Positions 36,460 through 47,689 of a stretch of DNA of 64,000 nt are shown one piece after another (the first letter of the stretch is position 1; each line of letters starts with the position of its first letter). The DNA lies in NCBI RefSeq assembly GCF_018320785.1, contig NC_054881.1, forward strand, positions 19,096,275-19,160,274. Direction: 5' to 3'. This DNA comes from Cheilinus undulatus (Eukaryota; Chordata; Actinopteri; Labriformes; Labridae). Made by a program: the position numbers and the translations under genes. The notes under the pieces are model-generated. The model was not told where the DNA came from. It made no database searches and saw nothing but the letters and a program-made list of their open reading frames with translations.

Positions 36460-38440
36460 CATGATCGTGGTCAATAAAATTTGACTTTTCAAACAAAAAA
36501 TTACAAAAAATTCTTGAAGTCAAATAAAAAACAGATCTCAACAAAGTTGTGTCAAATAAACAAAAATATGTAATTTAAAATAATTGTCTGCATTCACCCC
36601 CTTAAAGTGACTGACCTAATTCAATAGCGGTCCAGCCAACTGGTGCTAGTAGACTCATAAGTAGTAAAGTGGGGCTCACCTGGGTGCAGTGAATGTGTCT
36701 CAAGTTATTGCAGTATAAGGGCACCGTAAGGTATAGTCACTTGTTAATCAATATTTCTGGCTACCATTACACCACCAAGACAAAAGAACACTCCAAGCAA
36801 CTCAGAGAAAAAGTTATTCAAAAAAGTATAAGTCAGGGGAAAGATGCAGAAACATTTCCGTGGCAATGAATATCCCCCAGACTTCAGTTAAACCCGTCAT
36901 CAAGAAATGGAAGGAAAATGGAACACAGGTTCTTCACCAGTCAAACATTTATGGGAGAGTAGCATTTTGAAGAAAACTGATTCAATCTTGACTAGAGCTT
37001 ACCAAAAAGCATGTGGGAGACTCTATGGTCAAGTAGAACCAAGTTCTTTGGGGTGATGAGACCAAAATGGTACTTTTCGGCCATTAGACAAGACACTATG
37101 TTTGGTGGACACCAAATGCTGCACATCACTACAAACACACCATCCCCACTGTGAAGCATGGTGGCAGCACCATGCTGTGGGGATGCTTCTTAGCAGCTGG
37201 GCCTGGAAGGCTTGTAAAGGTAGAGGATAAGCTCTGGGATTACCACAAATGTAGAAAATGCAGCAAAATAAAGAAAATTCCTGGAGGGCAATCTTATTCA
37301 GTCTTTAAAAGAGCTACAGCATGGGAGAAGATTTATTTTCAAGTAAGACAATTACCCAAAGCATACAGTGAAATCTACGACTGCAACAATGTTACAATGT
37401 CATTTAACAGACACTTTTATCCAAAGCGACGTACATTTGAGAGAAAGAACAACACAAGCAAAGATCTGGACAAGAAGAAACAATATCAGTAAGTGCCACA
37501 AAGTGCTTCAAGTCCAATCAGACACAGGTGCTGCCACACAGTATTAAAGGCAAAGCACGTAATGTATACAAGTTTTTTTTTTTTTTTTTCTGAACATCAA
37601 CAACCAAAACGTGAGATCTCTCATCATCACCATCCATTAAATTGTCTTCGCAACAACTCATGACCAAAGTACTGAATGTCACTCACAAAGAGCTGGGCAA
37701 AAAAAAAAATCACTGAAGTAGAGCAATACAGTGCGAGCCAACCATACCACTGGGGACAGCAGTGGGGAATAGTCTAGCTAAGTGCATAGTGGTCCCCAAA
37801 GAGCTGGGTCTTTAGCTTTTTCTTGAAAGTAGAGAGGGACTCTGCACATCAAATGTAGTTGGGTAATTCATTCCACCATTTAGGGACAACAGAAAAGAAG
37901 AGTCAAGTTAGTGACTTAGGAGTCTGATGTGCTGGAAGTACCAGGCGCCTTTCGCTGGCTGAGCGTAGAGGGCGAGGAGGAGTGTAGACCTGGATGAGGG
38001 ACTCCAGGTAAACAGGAGCAGTTTTGGTTACTGCTTTGTAAGTAATGATTAGAGTTTTGAATTTAACGCGAGCCGCAACAGGTTGCCAGTGTAGGGAGAT
38101 GAAAAGAGGAGTGACATGAGCTCTCTTGGGTTGGTTGAAGACCAGACGTGCTGCTGCTTTCTGGATCATCTGCCGAGGTTAAAATGTGCATGCGGTGTGA
38201 TTGCATCCAAAGGTGCATCTACTAAATACTGACTTGAAGGGGTGCAGTCACTTATTTTACATCACAATGAAATTGACATTACTTTTAAGAATTCTGTTTT
38301 CACTTTGATATGAAAGAAGCTTTTTTGTATTATTTTTGTCATAAGAGCCAAATTATATTGACTGTGATTGATATATAAAACCAATGAAATTGTCCAACAT
38401 CCAAGGTAGTGAACACTTTTAATTGGCACTGTACTACCAC
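36460..38440 (+). mobile_element. Tc1-like transposon split by a nested LINE
   Basis: The left part (36460-37390) carries the Tc1 5' end, 'AAGACAAAAGAACACTCCAA', and transposase pieces such as HGGSTMLWGCFLAAGPGRL (from about 37157). The right part (38180-38440) resumes with 'GATTGCATCCAAAGGTGCAT', 'CTACTAAATACTGACTT' and the 3' terminus ending near 'GGCACTGTA'. About 780 bp of LINE sequence sits between them, and about 700 bp of Tc1 middle is missing. Inactive. Confidence 0.8.
37397..38172 (-). mobile_element. LINE 3' end inserted into Tc1 copy
   Basis: On the minus strand, 38169-37903 encodes a C-terminal reverse-transcriptase-ORF tail (RLVFNQPKRAHVTPLFISL, HWQPVAARVKFKTL, RPLRSASERRLVLP). 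It is followed by 3' sequence ending in the tail 'CTTTGGATAAAAGTGTCTGT' at 37429-37401. This layout is typical of a 5'-truncated non-LTR insertion of an L2/CR1-like fish family; the clade name is a judgement. The frame opens with MIQKAAARLVFN at the truncation. Confidence 0.75.
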
Positions 38441-39411
38441 CACTTTCCAAAGTGAAGCTTGTGAGGAGTTTTGTAAGAGTTAGCATCACATTTTTCACAT
38501 GCTGGATGTCTGCAGAGGTTTCTGTGTAATAGATTTTTCCAACCAGCAGATTACTCTGAAATACCAAAAAGGTGCAGACATTCCCAGAAACACGTCCTCC
38601 TTTCTGCTGACTCACAACTCTTGCTCAGTTTTATCAGGAATGTTCTGTACACTTTGACAGACCTTAAACAATTCAATACAAGACTTTTTTTCCCCCAAAG
38701 CGTATAAATGCAACAACGAGACTACAAAGTGGCACTAAATTTAAATACTGTACATCTTTGGTAGTAATAAATATCATCTTTAACATAATCAGATCATTAT
38801 TGTGCAGTGTCACCTTACCCTACCAGGTTTGAAACCACAGTCAATCACAAGGAAGAGCAACTTAGGACAATGATAGGTGATAAATATAGCTCATAACATC
38901 CAGCAGCAGTATGATACCAACATGAAAAATTCTCAGCTTTTAAAAAAAACATCTGGGGTTGATCCTTGCAAGTCACTCCCTAGCTCTGCCTATAGTGTTA
39001 AATAAGATACTGTAGATGTCCTGAGATATAAGATAATTTCAACAAGTAACTAAATAACTTGGAGAAATAAATCACATCAAATTTCTGGATCTTTATCTTA
39101 AGCTGCATTTAGCAAGAAGCAGGTGTTTAAACAGAATTGACTCATTACTAATTAGTCATCTATCTGTAACTGATGGGACTCAAACACAAAGGTCATTTCC
39201 CATTGAAACTGCCTTCATGAAGACAGATGTTCACAAAACATCTGCAAAGTCCAGGAAAATCCCTTAATGCTCTGGTGTTATTACACTTCACAGCTCAACT
39301 ATCCTGGGAGATGAGCTTTTCTACACTTTTACAAGAACTCACCTGTTTTACAGGCAAGAGGTCACAAACAGCAGTCATTTACTGTACGCAGGATCTGATG
39401 CAATAAAGTCT

Positions 39412-39515
39412 TTAGTACAAAATCTGTTTGTAATCAGAGTAGGAAGGGGAGCTGCTGAAAGTTGGCAAGTCATCGGGGTCATCAGGGAACTTCTCTGGGC
39501 ACAGATGTTTCTGTT
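39412..39515 (-). CDS. Possible 3'-terminal coding exon, gene unknown
   Basis: On the minus strand a very good acceptor (a long pyrimidine run, then TCTGTTAG) at 39516 opens an exon. Read after two leading bases it gives 33 codons, beginning QKHLCPEKFPDDPDD and ending SYSDYKQILY, then TAA at 39414-39412. The composition (acidic, serine-rich, tyrosine-containing) looks like the cytoplasmic tail or C-terminus of a real protein. I do not recognise the family. No other exon was identified upstream (higher coordinates) and no canonical polyA hexamer lies just after it. Confidence 0.35.
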
Positions 39516-39597
39516 CTAACAGACCAAGAGAAAAACAAAGCCTTAAAGAGAAGCAGGAAACAACCTGAAGTTAAACTATGGTGATCATGGCTGAGCA

Positions 39598-39700
39598 CTA
39601 GGGGTGTCCAAAATATGACCCAGTGGCCAAATGAGGTTCATGCTCCATTTTTCATTCTTAAAAAAGAAAGATAGAAAGAAGGAAAGAAAGAAATTTGGCC
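39598..39700. mobile_element. hAT-like end remnant with GAAA-type microsatellite
   Basis: 'CTAGGGGTGTCCAAAATATG…CCAAATGAGGTT' resembles the CAGGGGTGTCAAACTC ends of fish hAT elements. It is followed at 39661-39691 by an (AAAG/GAAA)-type run. Confidence 0.4.
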
Positions 39701-39789
39701 ATCATTACAGCATGAAGCTTGTACTAGACCTTGCTGTACTTCTTAGTTTCAATACCAAGCATGATGTTTAATGTCAAAGGAAAAAATAG

Positions 39790-40545
39790 ATTACAACAAA
39801 GTAATGTCAATAAAATAAAAAATATGTACGGTAAAATAAGTGACTACATAAATATTCATCCCCTTGAGGTCAGTGTATGGATGTACCTTGGGCTGCAATC
39901 ACAGCATTGAGTCTGTGTGGATTGGTCTCAGGCTTGCACATGGACGCTGCATTTTTAATCCACTCTTCTTTGCAAAACTGCTGAAGCTCTGTCCAGTTGC
40001 ACAGGGATCAGATGTGAACAGCCCTTTTCAAGTCCAGGTACAAATTCAAATTGGATTGAGGTCTGGATTTTGACTTCGCCACTCCAGAACATTCACCTTG
40101 TTGTTTTAAAATCATTTCTGTCTGGCTTTCACGGTATGCTTCTGGTCACTGACTTGTCAAAAAATGAATATTCTCCCAAGCTGTAGTTTCTTGCAGACTG
40201 AATAAGATTGTCCTCCAGGATTTTCTTATATTTTTCTGCATTTATTTTACCCTCTACCTTTACAAGCCTTCCAGGGTCAGCTGCCAAGAAGCATCCCTAA
40301 ACCATGATGCTGCCACTTCTGTGCTTCACAATAGGTATGGTGTGTTTGTGGTGTTTGGTAGTCATAGGTGTGTTGGTGGCCCCCTCACTAGTCTCCTTCT
40401 GGTCACTCAGTTTTTGAGATGAACTGGATCTAGGCAGATTTATACATGTGCCATACTCCCTCCATTTCTTGATGATGGATTTAACTTAATTCCTGGAGAT
40501 GTTCAGTGCCTTGCCATTTGCCATTAATGGTAGACTTATCTTATT
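39790..40545 (-). mobile_element. Tc1-like transposon fragment
   Basis: Minus-strand copy: 'GACTTCGCCACTCCAGAACA', 'ACCATGATGCTGCCACTTCT' and 'TTTATACATGTGCCATACTC' are reversed Tc1 transposase segments. It covers much of the transposase plus one end. Many frame breaks. Confidence 0.8.
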
Positions 40546-40590
40546 GTCAAAGGACTATATATGATCATGTAGAAGACACAATTTCATATG

Positions 40591-41011
40591 TTTATCAACG
40601 ATCTCAGTCAACAGCACTTTCTTACCCACAATCCTAGAGTGTCAAACCCTGCCCTGATAAGATCAAACCTGCAGGTATTTTTCCCAAATGGCCGGCCCCG
40701 TCCCGTTCTAAGTGAATCGTTCCATCAAAATGAGAGGAGAAGACTGCGTCATTCATGATTTTAAAGTTTGAAATATAAAAACTAGAAAGTTATGTTGCAC
40801 TGTTTTTATTAATTGGCTAAACCTGCCTTTAAGCATGAAACTTCTGTCCATTTCTGCTGATACCAGGGAATTTCAATGATTGATTTTCAACGAAAGACAA
40901 ATAGAAGTATCTAATAAGCTACTGTAAATCATCCGCCTTGTTTTAAGAAATATGCAGTTTATTCTCAATCTTGGTCAACAGCACTTCATCACCCACAATC
41001 CTAAAGTATCA
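40591..41011. repeat. Direct repeat pair, about 365 bp apart
   Basis: 40600-40646 and 40965-41011 share 'AGTCAACAGCACTTTCTTACCCACAATCCTA'-type sequence with few changes (for example 'ACCCACAATCCTAGAGTGTC' versus 'ACCCACAATCCTAAAGTATC'). The sequence between them is unrelated. Origin unknown. Confidence 0.65.
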
Positions 41012-41316
41012 AGGCTACTTCTCTGATTGCTGAATTTGGAAATTATGAAGTTAACAGCTAGGGGGTAAAAGTGGATGGTTATTGTTGAGCTCTATGATGA
41101 TGACAGATGGATAGAGATCAGCCAGGAAAAGAAGTTTTTAAAAAATCAGTTGCAGTAGGCGATTTTAACCCACAGATAGCAGTCACTTTGCACATTTTTA
41201 ACTCAAAATCGAAATCAAATGTCAAGATTTGGATCTTAACTGATCAACAACACAACTAAACCACCATATACAAAGGTCATCAAAGACAACAAATATGCAC
41301 AAGACATAAGGCAGAG

Positions 41317-41322
41317 TTTAAT
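41317..41322 (-). other. pmch: pmch polyadenylation signal (ATTAAA)
   Basis: ATTAAA on the minus strand, 115 bp after the stop codon. It is the nearest acceptable hexamer and gives a short 3' UTR as usual for this gene. Confidence 0.5.
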
Positions 41323-41436
41323 GACTTTAATTCTTAAATCTGCACATTTTTTATATAGATACATAGAATAGATTATGATACAGCAAAGAGAGCTGCTGCT
41401 CTGCTCTTCTACCGGCACCAGGATCAGCCGACGTCT

Positions 41437-41832
41437 TCAGACCTCCCAGCAGGGCCGGTACACCCGTCCCACCATGCACCTCATGGTATCCCTCCTCAGG
41501 ATGGGGATGTTCAGGTCCTGGCCTGCTCCTCTGTGATCGATGACCTGGCTGTCGTCATCGGCTCTGCGCTTGTAGAGAGACACGCCGCTGTGCATCCTCA
41601 GGTCCTTCCACAGGCTTGGGTCGGCAATGACGATCACCCTCTGGTTTCTGGTTCTGCCGGCATCCACGTCGGTCAGGCTGCTTTCTGAGCCCTCATCGCT
41701 CAGCAGCGAGGCAAAGGCATCCCCTTCCAAGGAATTGTCTTCGGTCTTAGCCATGGGTAATGCCACAGACAGAGCGAAACACTCAAATATGAGTGCTGAA
41801 GCGAAGATGACGGGCATGACTGAAGGTCTCAT
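41437..41832 (-). CDS. pmch: Pro-melanin-concentrating hormone, single exon
   Basis: One uninterrupted frame of 131 codons. Residues 1 to about 24 are a hydrophobic signal peptide ([20 protein letters not shown]…). The C-terminal 17 residues (115-131) are [17 protein letters not shown], the teleost melanin-concentrating hormone, with Cys119 and Cys128 forming the ring disulphide. A dibasic RR at 113-114 is its processing site, and a KRR at 88-90 would release an intervening MCH-gene-related peptide (about 91-112). The peptide is made in the hypothalamus, released from the pituitary in fish, and pales skin by aggregating melanin; it also acts on feeding. The lack of introns fits the teleost mch1/pmcha type rather than the intron-bearing mch2 type. 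ATG 41832 is the only start ahead of the signal peptide. Confidence 0.96.
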   Translation of the reverse strand: MRPSVMPVIFASALIFECFALSVALPMAKTEDNSLEGDAFASLLSDEGSESSLTDVDAGRTRNQRVIVIADPSLWKDLRMHSGVSLYKRRADDDSQVIDHRGAGQDLNIPILRRDTMRCMVGRVYRPCWEV

Positions 41833-41884
41833 GATGGCTGCAGGGCTATATCTTCTTGACGATGTTCTCTCCAGAGCTGCTGCT

Positions 41885-41960
41885 TTTACGTTCTTCTATC
41901 TGTGAGGTCTTATCTTGTGCTTTTATATCATTTTGGATGCGCTAAATTGGCCACGTTAAA
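41885..41960 (-). promoter_or_regulatory. pmch: pmch TATA promoter
   Basis: A TATAAA (within GATATAAAAGC) at 41922-41927 on the minus strand is 90 bp upstream of the ATG. That predicts a start site near 41895 and a leader of about 60 nt. Fits a strongly expressed neuropeptide gene. Confidence 0.7.
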
Positions 41961-43340
41961 TTGTTTTTCCGTTATCTCATCTCCTGTTGTGTTGAGAAAA
42001 TGAGTTAGGGGGCATCAGAAGGCCATTAGATTCCCCACATGCCGTGTTGAAGAGTGTTGTTTTGCTGGGAAGTTGATTAAAACCATCTTTAACATTGTGT
42101 ATGATATTAGATTGAACAATAAAACTGTGGGAATCCTTTGACAGGTAGCAACAAGAAAAGCTTCATTCCAAAATTTCTGCCCTTTTAAACAACAAGGGTG
42201 GATTACCCACCCATGACGCTCTCCAAGTGACAAAACTAGCTTTGGTATTGTTGAAACACTCTTCAATAAGGGATTTAATCCAGGATTAGATAAAGAAAGG
42301 GGAACAAATGACAGTTCAAGTGGCCTTGCATTCGTGGCAGCTCCATGTCGACGTGTCAGAGACAAAGTAAAGTTCAGAAATGTTTCTTTGCAGAGGAGTC
42401 ACAGCAGATCTGCTCCCAAGGCCCAGTGGTGGAGGCTGATTTGATCTCCAGCCGGACGGCGGGGTAATTACCATCCTGCCTAATTAGGACTGCCAGATGG
42501 GTGCTGCCGGAGCTGTGCACACCTGGGCTTGCATAAGAGCCATGGCAATTAGAAAATGTAATTTATGCAAGTGATATTTATTCAGATCAAACATGTAGGA
42601 AAAATTAGATTTAAGTGGCAATCTTGGTTGTTTTTTGCCTTTGGTTAATCAAGAAATCAGCTCATTTCTTAGGAGCAGTGAGAATAATTAACACTGTTGA
42701 ACACCAGAGTTTGTCAGAGGAGTGATTTAAGGTCTTACTGAAGTGATTTGCTGCGTATTATAAAGCTGTCACAGCCAGACGTTTCATTTATAGTCATTAA
42801 ATTGTCAAAGTTATTCTAGTCTTCCTAATGTGCAGCTGAGCCGTTCATGGAGGGGAAGTGCTGACGACTGTTTCCTCTTTCTAACAACGTCCGTGGTTTC
42901 TAAAACCATCTACAGCCTGGTTTTATGGCCGTCTGAAAGGTCCAGGGTTTATGAGGACAGTTTTATCATTCATTTATAGATGTATGACAAAGATTGGTTC
43001 CTAAATGTTGCATTGACTGGAGTAATGGAGCAAAGAGCTAGTTGCTGATTTTCGATTTGAAGTATTTGATTCTGTTAAAGGTTTAATCTAGTTTAGTAGA
43101 CGGATAAGCCAAATTTTAAGTCTGCCATGAAGCAGATCTGTCTGAGAATGATCAGATCAAAAAAGAGGCGGTGGTTATGGGTGTGGTTTAGCTGAAATGA
43201 CTGCAAACCTGTAAACAATGGTGGCAGGTGAAGAGATTAGCACTGATACAGCAGTTTTATCAGAAACTGGAACACACTGGAAGCTTTTCTGGGTGGAAAG
43301 TATGTGTTTACTCTTCTTCTGATGGGCTTCAGTGAGTTTC
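41961..43340. other. pmch upstream region; possible conserved element 42410-42570
   Basis: 42410-42570 has GTAATTACC, CCTAATTAGG and GGCAATTAG homeodomain-type sites in non-repetitive, moderately GC-rich sequence. This is a candidate enhancer, unproven. The rest is ordinary AT-rich spacer. Confidence 0.35.
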
Positions 43341-43349
43341 TTTACCAAC

Positions 43350-44135
43350 TAGCTCCACTGATAGTGAACAATGACAGGGATGGGCTTGTTATCTCTTGGT
43401 TTTCATATCCAAAACAGCAGAATTATTGAGAAATGTCTGTACATTTTTAGACTTACAAAAGACTCATCCTGGTGGCAATGTAGGGAGACGGAGTCTTTTT
43501 ACTGGAGATAAACATGTACATAAATGACACTGAACTGAAGATGTGGCTCAGACTTTTCAGATTAAAGCTATTTAAATACAGTCTTAGATGCTGCACGTTG
43601 GTCCAAAGAGACAAAATTGCACATTAGATTAATATTTTCCATTAACATGTCCATCCATTCATTTTATTCCTCTTATCTGATGCCAAATCATGGTGGCAGC
43701 AGGCTAAGCAAGTAAACCCAGACATCTCTGTCTCCAGCAACATTTTCCAGCTCTTCCTGAGGGGCTCCAAGGCATTCCCAGGCCAGATATATATTATCCC
43801 TCCCTCCAGTGAGTCCTGCATCTGACACAAGTCTCCTCTCATCTGGATACACCTGGAGGACCTCCACTCGAAGCCTCAAGGATCCGAATCAGACGCCTGA
43901 ACCACCTCAACTGGCTTCACTAAGAGTGAACAATGATAAAATGTCATGCAGATGTGAAAACAGTCTATCCAGGTTAACAGCCTTAGAAAGCAGATGCACT
44001 TTATTGCCTAGGTATAGGGGTGGACTTGTTATTTCTTACCTCTTATATCCAAAAAAATAGAATTATTGACTCAAACATATCTTAAATACGTAAAAATGTC
44101 TTTTGTAGTTTTTTATCCTGGTGGCAATGAGCAGC
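43350..44135. repeat. Dispersed repeat family R, duplicated around a LINE piece
   Basis: 43354-43490 and 43905-44130 share 'CT(T)CACTGATAGTGAACAATGA', 'GGCTTGTTATCTCTTG', 'ATATCCAAAACAGCAGAATT' and 'ATCCTGGTGGCAATG'. The first block also matches 20938 and 63791. LINE sequence (43655-43920) lies between the two copies. Confidence 0.55.
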
Positions 44136-44260
44136 AGCTCTACTTCAAGCTCCCTCTGGATGTCTGAGCTCTTTACCCTATGCTGAAGGCCGAGCCCTGC
44201 CTGAGGAGTCCAATTTTGCTCACTTGAACCCACAATCTCATTCTTCAAACCACTTTGCCT
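43655..44260 (-). mobile_element. LINE 3' fragment, broken
   Basis: 'CTCTTCCTGAGGGGCTCCAA', 'GGCATTCCCAGGCCAGATAT', 'ATCAGACGCCTGAACCACCT' and 'GAGCAGCAGCTCTACTTCAA' are the reversed, diverged form of the ORF-end segment of a common fish LINE. The 60815-60965 fragment belongs to the same family. Interrupted by family R sequence at about 43920-44110. Confidence 0.6.
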
Positions 44261-44264
44261 AAAC

Positions 44265-45705
44265 AATGACGATAAAGTTTTCTGTGTATATGAGTGTCTT
44301 TTCAGACTCTCTCAGTTAAACTGGACAAATTACTCCATCATGTGGCCAATGTCTCACATCTTATGTCTATATTTCAACCCAGTTAAATAATGAATCTCAA
44401 CTTTTAAAATGTCATTAATACACTGGCGAATTTATAGTCAAGCAGACCGTACTGTTTCAGTGCGATCACAAACTTAAAGTCAGTAAAAACACAATAATAT
44501 GGCGTTTGACCAAGATTATCCTCTCCAATTTCAGCCCAAAGACACAAAGCTCTTCTTTTGTACTCCATCGTCAACTGAAGATTAAAAAATACTTATAGCA
44601 AGGAGTGTTGTCTGTATGTACTTTGACACCTCTTCCATGGATTTTAATAATAATTTTCACTGTAACCCAGAGAAGCAGGAGCAGAGAACATTTTCCAAGT
44701 TGGCCCTCGGGGTGTGAAGGAGCAGCCGCCAGCTGCAAATGTGCTTGTGTGTCACAGATGGTGCTACACTTTTTAAAAGAAAAATGCCTTTAAAGCCAAG
44801 GTGTTCTGACCAGCTGACTACATTTTTGAGCGCCAACCAAAACACAAAGCCTTGGCCCGTCTGCTGAGAGACGACATACATAACACAGACACCTTCAGCA
44901 CAGCAGCTCTTCGATTTTTACACGACACGGAGCGGCAAGCCGCACGGCGCAGGCTGAAGTGTTATTCCAGCTAGAAAAATACAAGGCACAGATCTGACAG
45001 CAGTGAATGTATTAACAACCACAAATTGAATTATGTTGTTGAAATTCCAACACGGTGCGTTCTGCCAGCTCATTCAGAGGTCTTAGCGATTAAAATCTCG
45101 ACTTTCTCACAGACAGGTTCAGGATTTCTGTACCACAGCATGCACACAGGACATCAGCAGAGTTATTAAATTCAGCAAGTTAGCTTTGAACATTTCTATA
45201 AAGCAGACTTTCCCAAACTCAAGTTTAACAGCAACCCAATGTAAAACATAAAAATCTTCAACATTTCAAACACTTTATCTTCAGAAAACTTAATGTTACA
45301 AGGAAAGCATTTGCTGAGTCACAAAGTAGAAGCCACCCACATTTGTTGCCTACATTTTGTCTTCCACTATTTATCTCTTTGAACACATTGAAACTCTGCC
45401 AACTCTTTCCTTTTAATGTTAATATCTCTAAAGGTACATACAAATAGTAGGATGTTTGACAAAGTGTCACTACTTAATTCAAAACCAGTTAAACCATGAC
45501 ATCGGTAGGCACCAGATGTGCTCGGGTGTCAGTTCTGTGTTTAGTTGGATGTGAAATTATTCGTTAAGGAACAACCGTAGGCAGTGTTGTAGTGTTGGGC
45601 AGTGTGTACCCAATTATTTTTCGGTCTCTGTAGAGTATACCCACTTCTAAATCCCCCAATAAAGTACACTAATGCATTGATCTGAAATGCATTAACCCCA
45701 AAACT
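44265..45705. other. Intergenic, nothing recognised
   Basis: Non-coding. 44680-44900 is slightly GC-richer but has no splice-bounded frame that I trust. Confidence 0.4.
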
Positions 45706-45711
45706 AAGACT

Positions 45712-46035
45712 TTGACTCAGCCCCTACATAACATTCACCTTGTTGTTTTTAAACCATTTATGTGAAAAATAAATCTTCTCCCAAGCTGTAGTTCTCTTGA
45801 AGACTCAGGATCTCCCTTTATTTTTCTGCTACATTTTACCCTCTACCTCAACCATCCTTGGTTGCTGAGAAGCATCCCCACAGCATGATGCTGCCACCAC
45901 AGTGCTTCAAAGTGGGGATGGTGTGTTTGTGTTGATGTGCAGTGTTTGGTGCCAAACATACCGTCTTGTCTGATGGCCAAAAATAACTTTCTTCTACTTG
46001 ACCATCAGTTTTTGATGATGGCCTGATCCATCCTA
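45712..46035 (-). mobile_element. Tc1-like transposon fragment
   Basis: 'CATTCACCTTGTTGTTTTTA', 'AAGCATCCCCACAGCATGAT' and 'GCTGCCACCACAGTGCTTCA' are reversed Tc1 transposase segments. Neither end is present; there are internal deletions. Confidence 0.8.
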
Positions 46036-46039
46036 CATT

Positions 46040-47685
46040 ACACTAAGAATTTTACACCCTTTCAATGGCTAGAAAAATTAAATAACCTCACCAGCTCACT
46101 TATTTACAATCAAAGTTTTAAATCAAAGTTGTACATAAGTGCAACTGATGGCAGGTGGAATCATGAAGACTGCTACAAAGGTAAAGATCCTGTTTTTAAA
46201 TTGATTACATCTCCACTAGTCAGCCAGTCACAGCCTTACCAGCTAAATTAAGCCCAAGCATCCTGTGTTCAACTACAGCTACCAAGCCATGACGCTGCTC
46301 CTCTCCTAAAAATGGCAGAGGCAAAATGTCTCATTAAAATGGAAAGAATCCTTGATTTGATGGGACACAAATTTGAGAGCACTGCTGTTTCTTCCTGGAT
46401 GTCTGTCTTTGATCAGTCGGCAGTTTGACATATTTGTGCTAAAAAAATCAAACTCCAAGAGTTCACTTCTACCTCATGAAATGACCATGTCTTGTCTTTC
46501 TGAGTCACGAAGTTGATAATGACGGCAAATCACTGCGGACAAACCTTAAGGAGCCAGGAGATGAAAGCTAAAGTCAGCTTTTAGCTCTCTTAGGCATCCT
46601 CTCATATTGGCAGAGGGTGACAGAGTCAGTGTGAAGGTCAGGATGTGAGTGGAGGGGAAGATGAAAGTACAGAGATGAAAGCTGACCTTGGATCTGCTGC
46701 TTCGTCTCAGGGTGTTAAAACAGAAATGAGATGTTTCCACAGAAAGTGACAGCTCCACAGTGGAAGGCCATCTTAGCTCAGAGACAAAGAAGCAGGGTCT
46801 CCAGCTGCAAGAGAGACAAAGAGCCGGACACATTCATACCTCATCAATACTGGTGCAGAGCTGCTGGTAGTCATAGAGATGGTTGGTCGACACGTGGAAT
46901 CACAATGTGATAGAAAAATAGAAACAACAGAGAGACACAGAAAGAGAAATCCTTCTAGTTGGATGTTTTTTAGTGGAGGGATGAAATCATGAACTACACG
47001 GACAGGATTTGGAGAATCTGTTCCAGCTTGCCTTAGTGATAATGCATAAACCTCGGAGTGCTGAGTCTGTGAGGGAATGCTGTTTCAAGTTTGGGAGTTT
47101 GAGCTTTAAAGAAACTCTGATGAACACCTGTGTCCATATTTCTGCATCAGTCATAATCTCACAGAGGCCTTTTAGGATTGAACAAAAAGAAAAAACAAAC
47201 TAGGTGGTACTTTTGCCCTAAAACCCCTTCCACACACATACAACACTCCTGAAAATCCCCTGAATGTGTCAGCTGAGTAAAAATGCTTTTTGTCCAAAAA
47301 TGGCCCCAACATTGTCCCAGGAACTTCTCAAGAAACTAAATGGATTTATGCTTTTTTATCTCTATTGGGGAATATCATATTTAAGCATCTACACTGGGGG
47401 ACTGATACAGTCATATAAATAATTGTGTAAATAATTTTAGTCTTATCATATGTCTGTGCAGGTGCTTAGTCATCCACAAAGTGACTTGATTCATCGAAGA
47501 ACAGAGTTGAGAAATTTCAGAATAAGAGGTACAAACATGAGGTGAGGAACGTCATGTCTGGGGGGAAAAAAAACACATTTTCTGTAGATTTTTTTGTGCA
47601 TAGGTGGACTTGGGGGAGGGGGGCTCGCCCTTCTTGGTGCCTTAATGTTTCATAAATCACTGCAAAAGCAACATCCTGTGTGCCC
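46040..47685. other. Intergenic, nothing recognised
   Basis: Mixed composition with short chance frames on both strands and no recognised element. Confidence 0.4.
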
Positions 47686-47689
47686 AAAA

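Noticed and set aside
41627..41905. 92-codon plus-strand frame
   Set aside because: Antisense shadow of pmch; the minus strand has signal peptide, hormone and processing sites.
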